Notes under the pieces: model-generated
What the model was told of the DNA's origin: nothing
Database searches by the model: none
What the model saw: only the letters and a program-made list of their open reading frames with translations
Source: Ceratobasidium sp. AG-K
Lineage: Eukaryota > Basidiomycota > Agaricomycetes > Cantharellales > Ceratobasidiaceae
Reading direction: 5' to 3'
DNA: 64,000 nt
Assembly: GCA_037039685.1 (NCBI GenBank)
Contig: JAWNGF010000007.1
Location: forward strand, 558,001-622,000
Part shown: piece after piece, positions 18,601 to 29,394 of the stretch
How the letters are laid out: the number at the start of each line of letters is the position of its first letter
Position numbering within the stretch: the first letter of the stretch is position 1
Made by a program: the position numbers and the translations under genes

Positions 18601-18773
18601 ATAACCACTGCAAATATGCCAGGAAGAATGCCACTAAGGCTAGGGTGCACTTTGCTAGTATTGAAGGTGATGAGCTTAGAGAACAAGAGGAGTATGAAGC
18701 AGCTGAAGCAGGTTTTAGTAGCAGTTCTGAATCATCAGAAGAGGATGATGAGTCTGACTCTGAGGATTTTTAG
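15663..18773 (+). CDS. gag: Element B Gag with collagen-like segment and CCHC knuckle
   Basis: ATG 15663 opens 1036 residues. N-terminal third is polar without a known domain. About 596-715 is a Gly/Pro/Asn-rich segment of GGPPGGN and GPPGPPG repeats, collagen-like in composition. About 730-900 is a capsid-like domain (YYGGAEELMEWITQLDHV, AWQQYMMQDWRLMKENMARY). The zinc knuckle CWHCGSGNHWDNHC is at about 965, followed by an acidic Ser-rich tail (SSSESSEEDDESDSEDF). It would form the virus-like particle core and bind the RNA genome. Length is about 1.5 times family-1 Gag. CpG is nearly absent. No stop or frameshift was seen. Confidence 0.93.
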   Translation: MSSSNSSTSLHESRTVAAEEEVTPLDSVSQQGPRTPTAGPSYLPQRNRWSAHDAQSDWSLNWQEIEADEDYMYSLMPYLPMASTSFTALSESDRRRLIYTPATAQLTNTVRQYSDINDRRKLARAIGWKIYSKSPIPHEHNIYLSIQGRKWAASYLQTLDTFCVFAPKWIHNPSQDVVMDFNHTLHGSFKRDLKVLYRQHCQREIPEDEVDHPEVPSYPATETYTTFNKAQHEIAAVVYRDEVERFLAYIYRELRRNEDKGKSKAIQGHMETVLSHNSTDFDQFPIYAPRAREAAEAVVTNPNPLALRQESEDPVTTMTPSLVPRYYHRRKSGAFGFIKTRSNSPEDNEIRKSPMPMVTPLRSTPFVGGAQFTPGLMQQLGQSSNPQASVLGPATNTAFGLPGNSTTGIGPRKSGMVSQPLSFSFFNKDSMKPIEEETIPETPSRPKVGSGRVMGRRLSNMIGGTLSSPPPALTQPPTAVVSQLGPKVSSILQPTNTQPSVAPVEVTAAPVVVDPYSNDTLRRPRHRSRAPLEEGETAEILQPSPIRYNQYGHIERLNQHATGMIATKQPDLKDGKDLSNHEGSQRTPPDQPRNPPYWHHGGPPGAGPSDQGGNPGNGGSGNGGNPPNPPGGNGDPYGPPGGNGGPPGGNGGPPGGNGSLPNGNGGPPIPPIPPQGRQGGGPPGPPGPPGGGNYYYLVGPPGPPGPPGPAGTAPRLTRPHFDSRLKIEQVVPKYYGGAEELMEWITQLDHVVRRHPDLLGELGYVVPLRFEKDAKIWFNALDPAWQQYMMQDWRLMKENMARYFWNPHWLNKLRSKAHQAKYREPGKDTESETPSQYIMRKKDLLDAAYTFTDPEAIEEVLRGAPQQWKTLLSTATLVTWMDFMFKVKEIEELLQDFKHSKSDSYKSSDFNKAFETWRHERREKKKEKKKARVHAVNTPSSGKKPHVPNYPPDDKNVSKVTPASQGKRPCWHCGSGNHWDNHCKYARKNATKARVHFASIEGDELREQEEYEAAEAGFSSSSESSEEDDESDSEDF
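18764..18770 (+). other. Predicted -1 frameshift site GGATTTT at the gag stop of element B
   Basis: In the gag frame G-GAT-TTT is followed immediately by TAG. A -1 shift reads TTA GAA CTG and stays open all the way into the protease (18770 to 18920 and beyond, no stop found). GGAUUUU is the shift heptamer of dianthoviruses, so it is a known functional type. Confidence 0.6.
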
Positions 18774-21700
18774 AACTGTCCCAGGCAGCTCTGGTTGTTT
18801 CAAACCCTGAAACAAGTGCAGAGAACCTAGGGACAACTACTAATGGCTCAGAGACTGCAACTAACTTCAATGCTGCAGCTAATACTGAATCTCTAAGATC
18901 AAAGTATACTACAGTAGTGATGCCTCCCAAATCTAAGGTATTCTCCACCAAGGCTAGCTCCCAATTGTCCAAAATAGTCCTTCAAAAGACTATGGCCAGA
19001 CCTCCTGGAACATCTTTCCTAGGAGCTTCTGCTACCACTGTCCTTGCAAGACTAGGTGGACCTCAAGAAGAGGAATTACCATTGACTGTGGATACAGGTT
19101 CTGATATCACACTAGTCAATAAGGATTTCCTCAGCACTCTAAAGGTCCAACCAAAGATCAAAGTGGGGCAGAATGTCCAGTTAATCCAAGTAACAGGAAA
19201 GTCAAGGATTAATGGTTACATTGTGATGCCAATAATCTTTGAGACTCCTGAGGGTCCTGTAGAAATGACAGTAGAAGCCTATGTAGTTCCTAAGATGAAC
19301 ACAAGATTCCTTCTAGGTAATGACTTTGCAGCTCAATTCAAGTTGTCTATTGATAGAAGTGACCCTAAGGTAACCTACCTTAAGCTGGGAAACTCTGGAA
19401 GGCAAATTGAAGCTCAAGAGTCAGTTACCAACCCAAGAACTGATGATGCTGGCAATGTCTTCAGTGTGCAGGTTGAACCAACATCTGAGGACAACTCCTC
19501 TTCCAAGGCTTCAAAAACCAAAGGGAGGAGGTCAAGCAAGGAATTACCATACTCTTCAGATTTTCAGTTAGTACACCTAGCTCAGAATGTCATTCTGGAA
19601 CCTGAGAGCATGACCAAGGTACCCATCCAAGTGGATTGGATACAAGACTTGAATGAAGGATTCATAGAACAGTTGGAATACTCTAAGAATGGCAATGAAG
19701 ATAGACAGAAATGTGGTATCACCAATTGCATCATTTCTAGAGATACTACACATGTTCAAATGATGAATTTATCCAAAGCTGCAGTCAATCTCACTCAAGG
19801 AGATGTAATAGGACACTTATATGATCCCAACCAATACCTAGATCACTCTGAGAACCTTTCTGAAAGTGATCTAGCAAAAGGGATTGTGAAGTGCAACCTA
19901 ATCAAAGCCCACTTGTCTGAAATGCCACTTCCCAAGCCTACTGAGGAAGAGATATTGCTATCTCAACCTGTGGAAGGAGGTCCAAAGACTAGTGAGTTAC
20001 CTGACCCAGACCATATCAAGAAGGACCAATTGTTATCTGAAATACACTTTGGAGAAAATCTAACTCTAGATCAAAAGAAGAAATTAGAGCAATTGGTACT
20101 GAAACACTTCATGGCATTTGGTCTGGATGGGAGATTAGGAACCTATCCTGCTGAAGTAGAGATTAAGCTGGTACCAGGTGCAAAGGAAATATCTTTAGCT
20201 CCTTATTCTGCCTCCCCTGCAAAAAGGGAAGTCATTGACAAGCAAGTCAAGGAATGGTTAAGGCTGGGAGTAATCCAACCTTCCAAGAGTCCTTGGGGTT
20301 TTCCAGTACTAATAGTGTTTAGGAATGGTAAAGCCAGGCTTTGCATTGACTACAGAGAACTGAATAAGATTGCTGTACCTGATCAATTCCCTTTGCCAAG
20401 GCAAACTGACATCCTCCATACTCTGGAAGGATCTCAGTACCTTACCACACTAGATGCTCTAGCTGGATTTACTCAGTTAAGTATCAAACCTGAAGACAGA
20501 CCTAAAACAGCCTTCAGAATACATGATGGACTATTTGAGTTCACTAGGCTACCTTTTGGGTTCAGAAATGGACCTGCTGTGTTTCAAAGGGTAATGAGTG
20601 ATGTACTAGCCCCATTTCTGTGGATCTTTGCATTGGTCTATATAGATGACATTGTAGTATTCAGCAAGACTTTTGAAGATCATTACAAACATCTGGATTT
20701 AGTGTTTGGAGCCATAGCAGCTGCTGGAATCACCTTGTCACCCATTAAATGCTTCATAGCCTACCAGTCACTTATATTACTGGGGCAAAAGGTATCCAGA
20801 CTTGGTCTCTCCACTCACAAACAGAAAGTGGATGCTATAATCCAACTGGAAGCACCTAAGGACAAAGCTACCTTGCGCACATTCTTAGGTATGACTGGTT
20901 ATTTTTCCAGTTATATTCCATTCTATGCTTGGATCATTGCACCCCTACTACCCTTGTTAAAGAAGGATGCTGAGTGGAAATGGGATGAATTGAAGCAAAA
21001 TGCATTTGAACTAGCTAAAACAGCTCTTGTTTCAGCTCCTGTAATGGCTTATCCTATACCAGGACTACCCTACAGAGTATATACAGATGCCTGTGACTTT
21101 GGTTTAGGTGCTATCTTGCAACAAGTACAACCCATGCTGATCAAGGACCTCAAAGGTACCAAGCTATATGAAAGGCTGAGGAAAGATTATGATTTAGGAA
21201 AGGATGTACCACTTTTGGTGATCCCTGACTCCAAGCAAAAGGACAACCTGACTGGGGGGGATGAGAATGAGGATTCTGAAAGTTTTGTAATCCATGATAA
21301 GTGGGCTAAAAACTTTGAAGACACCATAGTCCATGTAGAAAGAGTCATTGCCTACTGGTCTAGAATTCTTATCCCTGCAGAGAGGAACTATTCACCCACT
21401 GAGAGAGAAGCTTTGGCCCTCAAGGAAGGACTTATTAAGTTCCAACCTTACATTGAAGGGACTAAGTTTCTAGCAATCACAGATCATGCTGCCCTTACTT
21501 GGAGTAGAACCTTCCAGAATGTGAATACTAGGCTTCTGAGATGGGGCCTTACCTTTGCTGCCTATCCAGGCATGAAAATCATTCACAGAGCTGGAAGAGT
21601 ACACTCTAATGTAGATCCTGTGTCCAGACTAAGGCGCAGAATACCACTACAAGATGGCCCTGTTGCAGATGATAGTACACCCCTTGTACTGAGTACAGAT

Positions 21701-22617
21701 GAGGATCCCATAAAGAACCTTTATAAGGAACTTGGGGAGAGGTTTGAAGAAAAACTGCTAGCTAATGTAAAAAGGTGCTTGTCCATTCCTGGAGGTGTTA
21801 CAATACCCCTTGAGAATGATTTCAGTACTAATGCACTGGCTTTTCAGACAAATTCAAGGCACTACTTAACTGTGAGTATCAGTAAAGAGGAATTAGAGCA
21901 CTTTATGCAAGGATATGAGAAGGATGAACACTTCAATAAGGTCCTACAAAGCCTTAGAGCAGCTCATGATCCTATGAACCCACCCTGGTCACAGTACAAG
22001 ATTGGAGACAATGGATTAATATACTTCTGCAGGCAGGACAGCTATCTTTTGTGTGTCCCAAAAGATCTACAGCTGAGTATAGTATCTGAAGTGCATAATG
22101 GACTTGTTGAAAGTGCTCATGCTGGCTTTCACAAGACCTACAATAGCATTGCTTCAGTATACTACTGGCCATCAATGTCCAGGACAATCAAACAGTATGT
22201 AACCACTTGTGACATTTGTCAGAAGGCAAAACCCAAAAGGCATGGGCAAAGAGGTTTCTTGCAACCTATTCCAATCCCCACTCAACCTTTTGAAGTTATA
22301 ACCATGGATTTCATTATGGACTTACCTATAAGTAATAGTTATAATGCTATCTTGACTATAGTTGACAAACTAACCAAGTATGCATTCTTCATACCCTGTA
22401 GTACTACCATTAATGAGAAGGAGACAGCCCAGTTGTTCCATGATCATATATGGATGCACTATGGACTGCCTCGCCAGGTTATTACTGATAGAGATACTAG
22501 GTGGACTGGAGCCTTCTGGGAACATCTTACAGCTCTAGTTGGTATTCAGCGCTCACTAACAACTGCCTATCACCCACAGGCAGATGGCCAGAGTGAGATT
22601 ATGAATCAGACACTAGA
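18770..22617 (+). pseudogene. pol: Element B Pol, N-terminal 1.28 kb codons, split by element C
   Basis: Open frame from the gag frameshift to the C insertion; the first ATG is 18920. From that ATG: protease LTVDTGSDITLV (about 56), RT ALVYIDDIVVFS (about 571), RNase H YTDACDFGLGAIL (about 720), integrase zinc finger (HAGFHKTYNSIASVYYWP then CDICQKAK, about 1060-1100) and catalytic TMDFIMDLP, ITDRDTRW and GQSEIMNQ (about 1128, 1187, 1224). RNase H has a charged 65-75-residue insert (about 740-805) between its first strands and ERVIAYWSR. Removing C and one TSD copy restores the frame to 29859. Only four CpG dinucleotides occur in this span. Broken only by the insertion. Confidence 0.93.
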
Positions 22618-23076
22618 TGTCGTGAGCCATGCTCCCGCCATCGGACTCGTCTACGTCTCGTCCTTCCTCTTGTGTTTGTTCTTTGTTTTCTTTCATGCTG
22701 CGTTGCCACCTTCTCGTGGTTATGTGTTACACTGTGTAACGCGGCTGTGCTTTGTACGAGTCATGTCTGTTCATACAGCATGACTCACATGGACACTCCT
22801 GACTCTCCTGACTGGCTGTTATGTATGACTCGTGTGGCTGCGTCTTGTATGACTCGGCCTCTTTTTGAATATATATAGAGGACCAACAAGCCTGGTAACC
22901 CCAGCTTGTTTTGTCTCGTCAAAACATCCCCTTTGAGTGACACTCAGAACCACCCCTACCCTCAAGAAGCCTACAGACGCTTAAGTGTGTTGCGGTTCAA
23001 GAGGTCACTTAGGTCTTAGTGCTGTCCACTCTCCGTCGCGGCTTGTCTCATAGCCACCAAAAAGAAGCTTACGACA
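22618..23076 (+). repeat. Element C 5' LTR
   Basis: TGTCGTGAGCCATGC to CTTACGACA. TATA block near 22868, predicted transcript start AGCTTGTTTTGT at 22903-22914. The self-primer site ACAAAACAAGCT follows at 23079-23090. Confidence 0.95.
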
Positions 23077-23105
23077 TTACAAAACAAGCTTAACAACATA
23101 CAAAC

Positions 23106-25103
23106 ATGTCTATTCAAGAAGATGGAGGGTCACGTCCCTCATCCTCCATATCAACAAGAAGAGGACCCAGTCGGGCAGCAAGGCCCACAGGATCACTAAA
23201 CGAACAAGATATTGCACGAACTCAAGCGGGAGGTCCCGTCCGATCACGCCCCCAAAGTCAAGCATCAATGCCGGGATCTTTTGGCATTGCTGACATGACA
23301 ACCGTACAAGAGGAAGAACCCACTGTCACGAATAGAGAACCAGGAGATCTTACAAATGACCCCACTCCAGCTGTAATTCGCATTTCAACTGGAAGTCCAG
23401 GACCATCACGTCCCTTGTGGCCATCAGGGATTAGAAGACAGTTCTTTTCTCCCCAACCCGAAGCTCATGGGGGTGTGTCACTTGTTCCCATTAGACCCCC
23501 ACCTACACCACACATTCCTAATGTCCCCACAGTCCCTCAAATTGGAGGGACCATCACCAACGCAGGACCAATCCCAATGGCTTCCCAGCCAGTCACACCA
23601 GCAATTCCAGCACCACCATATGTCCCACAGGGTTACTCCCAGCAACCAGCTCCGGTACAGCAAAGCACCGGTGATCCAGGAAGTTCAAGTTCAAGTTCCA
23701 GCTCCAGCGGCAGAACTGTAATCAGTAACCTAGACGACCTGGACGACCTTCTAGAAGGAAGACACAACGCCACCCTTAGGGTTATAAACGGAATGAGGGT
23801 CACTATAGATCGAAGGCTTAGCGGTCTAGAACAAGCTACACAAGTCCTAGCAAACAACCAGCAAATCTTCAACGACTCCATCAACACCCTACAGGGCACC
23901 CTGACAGACATTCTGAACTTGGCAAGAAACGGCGAACATAATTCCTTCCTAGTTGGTCAAGACGTAACCCGCCTTCGAAATGAGGTCACCAACACTCAAG
24001 GACTAGTAAACAACGTACGCGAAGAACTCAACACTACCAGACAAGGGCAACTCGAATGGAACGAGGCAGTAACACAAGGACTAGAAACTCTACAACAGGA
24101 AGGAACCTCCTTCACTGCCAAAATCACGGAAGTTCAGGAAGCTATCAACAATATGCGAGAAGAAATGGACGAAGCGTCTCTGCACGGGATCCCCTCTAGG
24201 CGATCAAATTCTCCACCACACCCAGACGCGGAATCTACCAGGATCGACGAATTAGAATTAAGAATCCAACGACTGACCGAAAACCCAAACATCGGTAGCG
24301 GTTCACGCCGTCCCAAGGTGACCCGTCCAGAAGCCTTTGACGGAAAGAAAGGAGAAGGTGCCGAAATGTTCATCACACAAATGGAGAGCTACTTTGTACG
24401 CCTAGGCGATCAATACACTTCCAACGAAGAAAGGATCCGTGAAGCTTTAGCAAACTTCAAATCCGAAAACAAGGCCGCCACTCACTGGGCACAAGTACTC
24501 TTAAGATTGCTTAACCAAAGGGAAAACAACCAAAACCTCGCCTCATGGGAAAGTTTCAAGGCACACTTCATGGAACAGTTCAGTGACCCCAACAAAAAAG
24601 CTAAAGCCGAATCGGACATCCAAAAATGCAAACAGAACAATTCAGTAGCAAACTATGCGTCAGAGTTCCGATACCTTCTGGTAGACGTAAATTGGGGACA
24701 GGAAGCCCTGATCAACCAATTCAAGGAAGGATTGAAATCCGAAGTCAAAACCGAACTAGCTCGTTTCGAACTAACCCTGATCAACGAAGATGGGACAGAA
24801 TGAGAACTATCCCTTGACCAATGGATATCAATCGCAATTTCTATTGATCAGAAACTACAAGCAATCAAGAACACGACAGGGAAGAAGACAGCAACAGCAT
24901 CCTCTAGCTCTACAAAGAGACTCCCAGACGAGGTTTACAAGGCTAGGATTGCTTCGAAACGCTGTTTGAAGTGCGGATCAGACAAACACATGCTTGCCAA
25001 GTGCCCAGAAAAGGAATGGAAAAAGGAGGAGCCTAACCTCAAAGGAAGGGAAGGGAAGATGGAAGAAGAATCCGAATCGGGAAAAGGCGAGGTCTCCCTC
25101 TAA
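23106..25103 (+). pseudogene. Element C gag, one premature TGA
   Basis: 665 codons plus stop, with the same layout as A's gag. TGA at 24801-24803 lies at NEDGTE-stop-ELSLDQW, where A has CGG (Arg) and a CGA-to-TGA change explains it. Downstream the frame is open through the knuckle CLKCGSDKHMLAKC to TAA 25101. The knuckle differs in loop sequence from A and E, matching D, so C and D form one subfamily. The frameshift heptamer GGGAAAA is at 25079-25085. Confidence 0.92.
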
Positions 25104-25105
25104 CC

Positions 25106-28100
25106 GTGTGTGGAGAGACCAACAAACCAGTAATGGAAACAATGTACCTTAGAGCTACTAGCGAATCGACAATTGTTTACACAAATATTACTGGAATCAC
25201 GGAACCCATCGCTACTCTCATTGACTCAGGAGCATCAAGGAACTTCGTCGACATCACTTGGGCACGAAGAAACAAAGTGGACCTAATCGAACTGCCAACA
25301 CCCAGGAAAATCATTGGAATCCAAGGGAAGGAACTGTCACATCAAATCCGATTCAAAGCAAATCTGGAATTTGAGTTACATGGAAAAAACTTCAAGCAAA
25401 ACTTCTTCGCCATGCCTACTGGAGATACACACCTGATTCTAGGGTTAGAATGGCTAGAGGAAGCCAATCCAATAATCGATTGGCTATCGAAAGAAATTTC
25501 CTGGCGACCAGACAACATCCTTGGAAAAGCCGCAGAAATCAAAGACATACCCGAAGAATTCAAAGATTATGCAGAAGTCTTTAGTGAAGAAAAGTTTAAA
25601 CGGATACCAGACCATCGTCCATATGACTGTTGCATTGATCTGGTGGAAGGAGCAGAACTTCCTAAACTGGCTAGGCCAATACCACTCTCACCCGCGGAAT
25701 CCATAGCTCTCAGAAAGTACCTAGATGAGGAACTAGCAGCAGGCAAAATCCGACCGAGCAAGTCACCTGTAGCCGCGGCAACCTTCTTTGTCAAAAAGGG
25801 ACAAGACCCAAAGGACCCGGAAAAACCTCCAGAACTCAGGTTGGTTCAACATTTCGGTCCAATCAACGAAATAACAAAAGACGACCGCTTCCCTATGCCA
25901 CTGATGGAAGATCTCCTTGACAAGATCAAGGACGCAAAAATCTTTTCTAAAATAGACTTGCGTATGGGGTTCAACAACATCCGAGTTAAAGAAGGAGACA
26001 AATGGAAAACAGCATTCCGAACCAAGGAAGGCCTATTCAAATATATTGTCATGCCCTTCGGACTGAAAAACGCACCGGCAACTTTCCAACAATATATGAA
26101 TCATATTTTCCATGACCTGATTGACATCTGTGTCATTGTCTACATCGATGACATATTAATTTTCTCCAAGGACCGAAGCCAGCACGTGGAGGATGTTCGA
26201 AAGGTACTCAAAATTCTGTTGGACAACAACCTCTTTGCGAAACTCCCGAAATGCGAATTCTTCGTCAAGAAACTTGTCTACACAGGAATAAATATCAGCG
26301 AGGAAGGAATATCAATGCAAGAGGAAAAGGTCAAAGCAATCAAAGAGTGGAAGGAACCAAGGACAGTCAAACAGGTCCAAGCCTTCCTAGGATTTGCAAA
26401 CTTTTACAGGCGATTCGTACCAAACTTCAGCGGCCTAGCGAAACCCTTAACCATTCTAACAAGAAAGGACCAGAAATGGAAATGGGAAGGAGAACAACAA
26501 GAGGCCTTCGATAACCTGAAAGGGGAAATATGCAAGGAACCATTACTGCGACACCCAGATCCAACAAAACCCTACATATTGGAAACCGACGCAAGCGGCG
26601 TTGCTATGGGATCAATACTCTCTCAAAGACAAGACGACAGTTACTTACATCCCATTGCCTTCCTTTCAAAATCCTTCAACGCTGCACAAATGAACTACGA
26701 TGTTCACGATAAGGAGTTAATGGCAATTGTGGAATCACTAAAACACTGGCGATTACATCTAGAAGGAACTAGAGAACCAATAACTATCTACACCGACCAC
26801 TGTAACCTGCAATACTGGAAGAAGGCAACTACATTTAACCGACGTCACGCTCGATGGCATCAAATCCTGGGTTCCTACAACTTTGAGATAGTTTACCGTC
26901 CGGGGAACATGTCAACAAAGCCAGACCTACTATCCAGAAGAGCGGATCATAGCGAAATACCAACAGCAGAGCAAATCATGATCAAAGAGGAACAGTTCAA
27001 AGGATTCGCCGGAGAAATCAAGACAGACATCATTGCTGACATTAGGGAAGCACAAACCGAAGACGAGAGCATCAGGAAGATCATAGAATTGTGCAAAAAC
27101 AAGGAGACCCTACCCAAATCCGTGCAACAAGGAATTAGGAACTACAACTTCGAGGAAGACCTCCTCTGGATAGATGGGAGAATCTACGTGCCAGAAGACA
27201 AGGACACTCGGCTAAAGATACTCAGATTACACCACGATTCACCAATAGCAGGACACCAGGGTCAAGCCCGAACGCTAGAGCTTATCTCAAGAAAATACTA
27301 CTGGCCTGGACTTAAGGCAACAGTAAACAAATACGTTGATTCTTGTGAACAGTGCCAAAGGGCGAAAGGAACAAAAACCCAAGTACCACTAAAAGCGCTC
27401 GAAATCCCGAACAGTCCGTGGGAGGACATTGCATACGATTTCATCGTAAAACTTCCAAAATCACAGGGCAATGACAGCATTCTAGTAGTAGTGGATCAGT
27501 TCTCCCGCATGGCACATTTCATAGCCTGCAAAGAATCAACAACTGCAGATCAACTTGCCGATCTTTTCCTGAAGAACATTTGGAGATTACACGGCTTCCC
27601 ACGAAGTACAGTTTCGGACAGAGGAACAACTTTCAACAGCAAGTTCCTGAAGGCCCTCTACCAAAAAATTGGAATGACACCCACGTTCAGCACGGCATAT
27701 CATCCACAAACAGACGGAATAACGGAACGGATAAACCAGTGGATAGAAGCATGGCTTCGTACATTTGTAAACTACAGGCAAGATAACTGGACTGAACTGC
27801 TTCCTATTGCAGAATTCTGCTACAACAACCAACGACATGGGATCACGGGAAAAACTCCATTCGAGATTGTGAACGGCAGGGAACCACTATGGAATGTTCT
27901 AAGAGAAGCTACTACGATTCCTGAAGCAAATAACAAAGCGAATAACTGGCAGGAAGTATGGGATGAAGCAAAGGCAGCTATGGAATGGCACAGAAGAAAG
28001 GACACAATGGAACACCAACCAAAATACAAAGATAACGACCTTGTCTGGCTTTTCGGACAAAACATAAAGACAAACCGTCCCAACAAGAAACTTGACAACA

Positions 28101-28972
28101 AGAAACACGGTCCCTTCAAAATCAAGAAAATCATATCAAGCCACGCCTACGAATTGGAGCTTCCAAAAACCATGAGAATACACCCTGTGTTCCACAGCGA
28201 TCTTCTTAGTCCGTACAAAAAAGACGAGAACTTCCACAGAAACCAACCCCGACCACCGCGGATCACAACAGAAGAAGGAGAGGAAGAATACGAAGTGGAG
28301 AAAATTGTGGACTGGAAGGAAACAAAAGACGGGTTGTTCTACAGGGTCAGATGGAAGGGTTATGATGAAAAAGAAGATACGGAACAATGGGCAGAAGACT
28401 TCGGTCACCTCGGAGTAGTAATGAAGAAGTTCTTGAGGAATTTCCCAAACGCCCCAACACCATCAAACTACAATACGAGAAGTATTAAAGGGAGGGCGGA
28501 GCGGGACGACAACGCAACTTGCAGAACTTGCTCACTTTCCAACTCGCTCTACACACTCTATGCACTCAACCTTTTTTGCACAACATGCCCGCCGTCACCC
28601 GTGCCACTATCGCCAACAACCTGGTCCGCGTTCTCAACGGACCAGCCTTCCAGACGGCTCGCATCCTTGATTCGGGAGCAGCCCTCTACGTCTTCAAAAG
28701 GTCCCAGCAGAGTCCAGGGCGGCTCCAATTCCGTGCCTCCGACGACGTCCTACACTCCGACCTTGGAGAATTTGAATGGGTCGGCAAAAAATGGCCAACA
28801 CGCATGCAACTGCAACGAAAGGACATCTACGTATGCCGAGGATGTGCAGCCTTCCAGGTGTCCGAAGTCGTCCTGCTATCCATGCACAAGCTCGGGGTGG
28901 TCGAATAGGGACAAGAAGGAGCTTACAGCAGCGAGTGGGTGCCAGGATACAAAGGTCGCCCGCCTACTCTAA
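25106..28972 (+). CDS. pol: Element C Pol: protease, RT, RNase H, integrase, chromodomain
   Basis: 1288 codons open, entered by -1 shift from gag. Protease LIDSGASRNF, RT VYIDDILIFS, RNase H ETDASGVAMGSIL, integrase zinc finger (HHDSPIAGHQ then CEQCQR), D,D,E core (AYDFIVKLP, SDRGTTFNS, ITERINQ), GPF module and chromodomain (EYEVEKIVDWKE to WKGYDEKEDTE). RT is unusual: the fingers block, DYR.LN in most Gypsy RTs and QDLRGVN in A, reads QHFGPIN here, losing the Asp and Arg. D shares this, so it belongs to the subfamily. The final roughly 130 codons overlap ORF3 and look non-conserved. Confidence 0.95.
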   Translation: MCGETNKPVMETMYLRATSESTIVYTNITGITEPIATLIDSGASRNFVDITWARRNKVDLIELPTPRKIIGIQGKELSHQIRFKANLEFELHGKNFKQNFFAMPTGDTHLILGLEWLEEANPIIDWLSKEISWRPDNILGKAAEIKDIPEEFKDYAEVFSEEKFKRIPDHRPYDCCIDLVEGAELPKLARPIPLSPAESIALRKYLDEELAAGKIRPSKSPVAAATFFVKKGQDPKDPEKPPELRLVQHFGPINEITKDDRFPMPLMEDLLDKIKDAKIFSKIDLRMGFNNIRVKEGDKWKTAFRTKEGLFKYIVMPFGLKNAPATFQQYMNHIFHDLIDICVIVYIDDILIFSKDRSQHVEDVRKVLKILLDNNLFAKLPKCEFFVKKLVYTGINISEEGISMQEEKVKAIKEWKEPRTVKQVQAFLGFANFYRRFVPNFSGLAKPLTILTRKDQKWKWEGEQQEAFDNLKGEICKEPLLRHPDPTKPYILETDASGVAMGSILSQRQDDSYLHPIAFLSKSFNAAQMNYDVHDKELMAIVESLKHWRLHLEGTREPITIYTDHCNLQYWKKATTFNRRHARWHQILGSYNFEIVYRPGNMSTKPDLLSRRADHSEIPTAEQIMIKEEQFKGFAGEIKTDIIADIREAQTEDESIRKIIELCKNKETLPKSVQQGIRNYNFEEDLLWIDGRIYVPEDKDTRLKILRLHHDSPIAGHQGQARTLELISRKYYWPGLKATVNKYVDSCEQCQRAKGTKTQVPLKALEIPNSPWEDIAYDFIVKLPKSQGNDSILVVVDQFSRMAHFIACKESTTADQLADLFLKNIWRLHGFPRSTVSDRGTTFNSKFLKALYQKIGMTPTFSTAYHPQTDGITERINQWIEAWLRTFVNYRQDNWTELLPIAEFCYNNQRHGITGKTPFEIVNGREPLWNVLREATTIPEANNKANNWQEVWDEAKAAMEWHRRKDTMEHQPKYKDNDLVWLFGQNIKTNRPNKKLDNKKHGPFKIKKIISSHAYELELPKTMRIHPVFHSDLLSPYKKDENFHRNQPRPPRITTEEGEEEYEVEKIVDWKETKDGLFYRVRWKGYDEKEDTEQWAEDFGHLGVVMKKFLRNFPNAPTPSNYNTRSIKGRAERDDNATCRTCSLSNSLYTLYALNLFCTTCPPSPVPLSPTTWSAFSTDQPSRRLASLIREQPSTSSKGPSRVQGGSNSVPPTTSYTPTLENLNGSAKNGQHACNCNERTSTYAEDVQPSRCPKSSCYPCTSSGWSNRDKKELTAASGCQDTKVARLL

Positions 28973-29349
28973 GGCCTCGATGGAACAATGCATGGGATAA
29001 GAACTTTGAATCGGACTTGGCGGATTGGAGGATGGAACGGGGACGATACCAGAGAGAGAAGTTCGAGTGGAAGCCATTCTGGTGGCAGGAGAAGGAAGCG
29101 GACTTATCGGAATGGAAAGAGGCCGAGCCAGACGTATGACAATGGGACAAGGACCATGTGGAGGAGCAGGAGAGGGTCATGGACTGGTCCAAGGCGGACT
29201 GGACGGACGACAAAACCTGGGAGAGGTGGGAGGAGCACTGTGACGAACCAGGTAACACTGCGTTCAACCCCATCGATCTCACGGAGGAAGAAGAGGACAA
29301 GGTTGACTCCCTGGTCGAGAAAGTCGAGAAGGACTGCTGGGTGCAGTAA
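28585..29349 (+). pseudogene. Element C ORF3, two stops
   Basis: ATG 28585 (MPAVTRATIANNL), -1 frame relative to pol, overlapping it by 388 nt. In-frame TAG at 28906-28908 replaces TGG (GVVEW), and TGA at 29137-29139 replaces CGA (VRQW in D). The frame is otherwise colinear with the intact D copy to TAA 29347. Confidence 0.8.
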
Positions 29350-29394
29350 ATCGGTCCTTTCGGGTTCCCCTCAAGGACCTTAAGGGGGGAGTAA

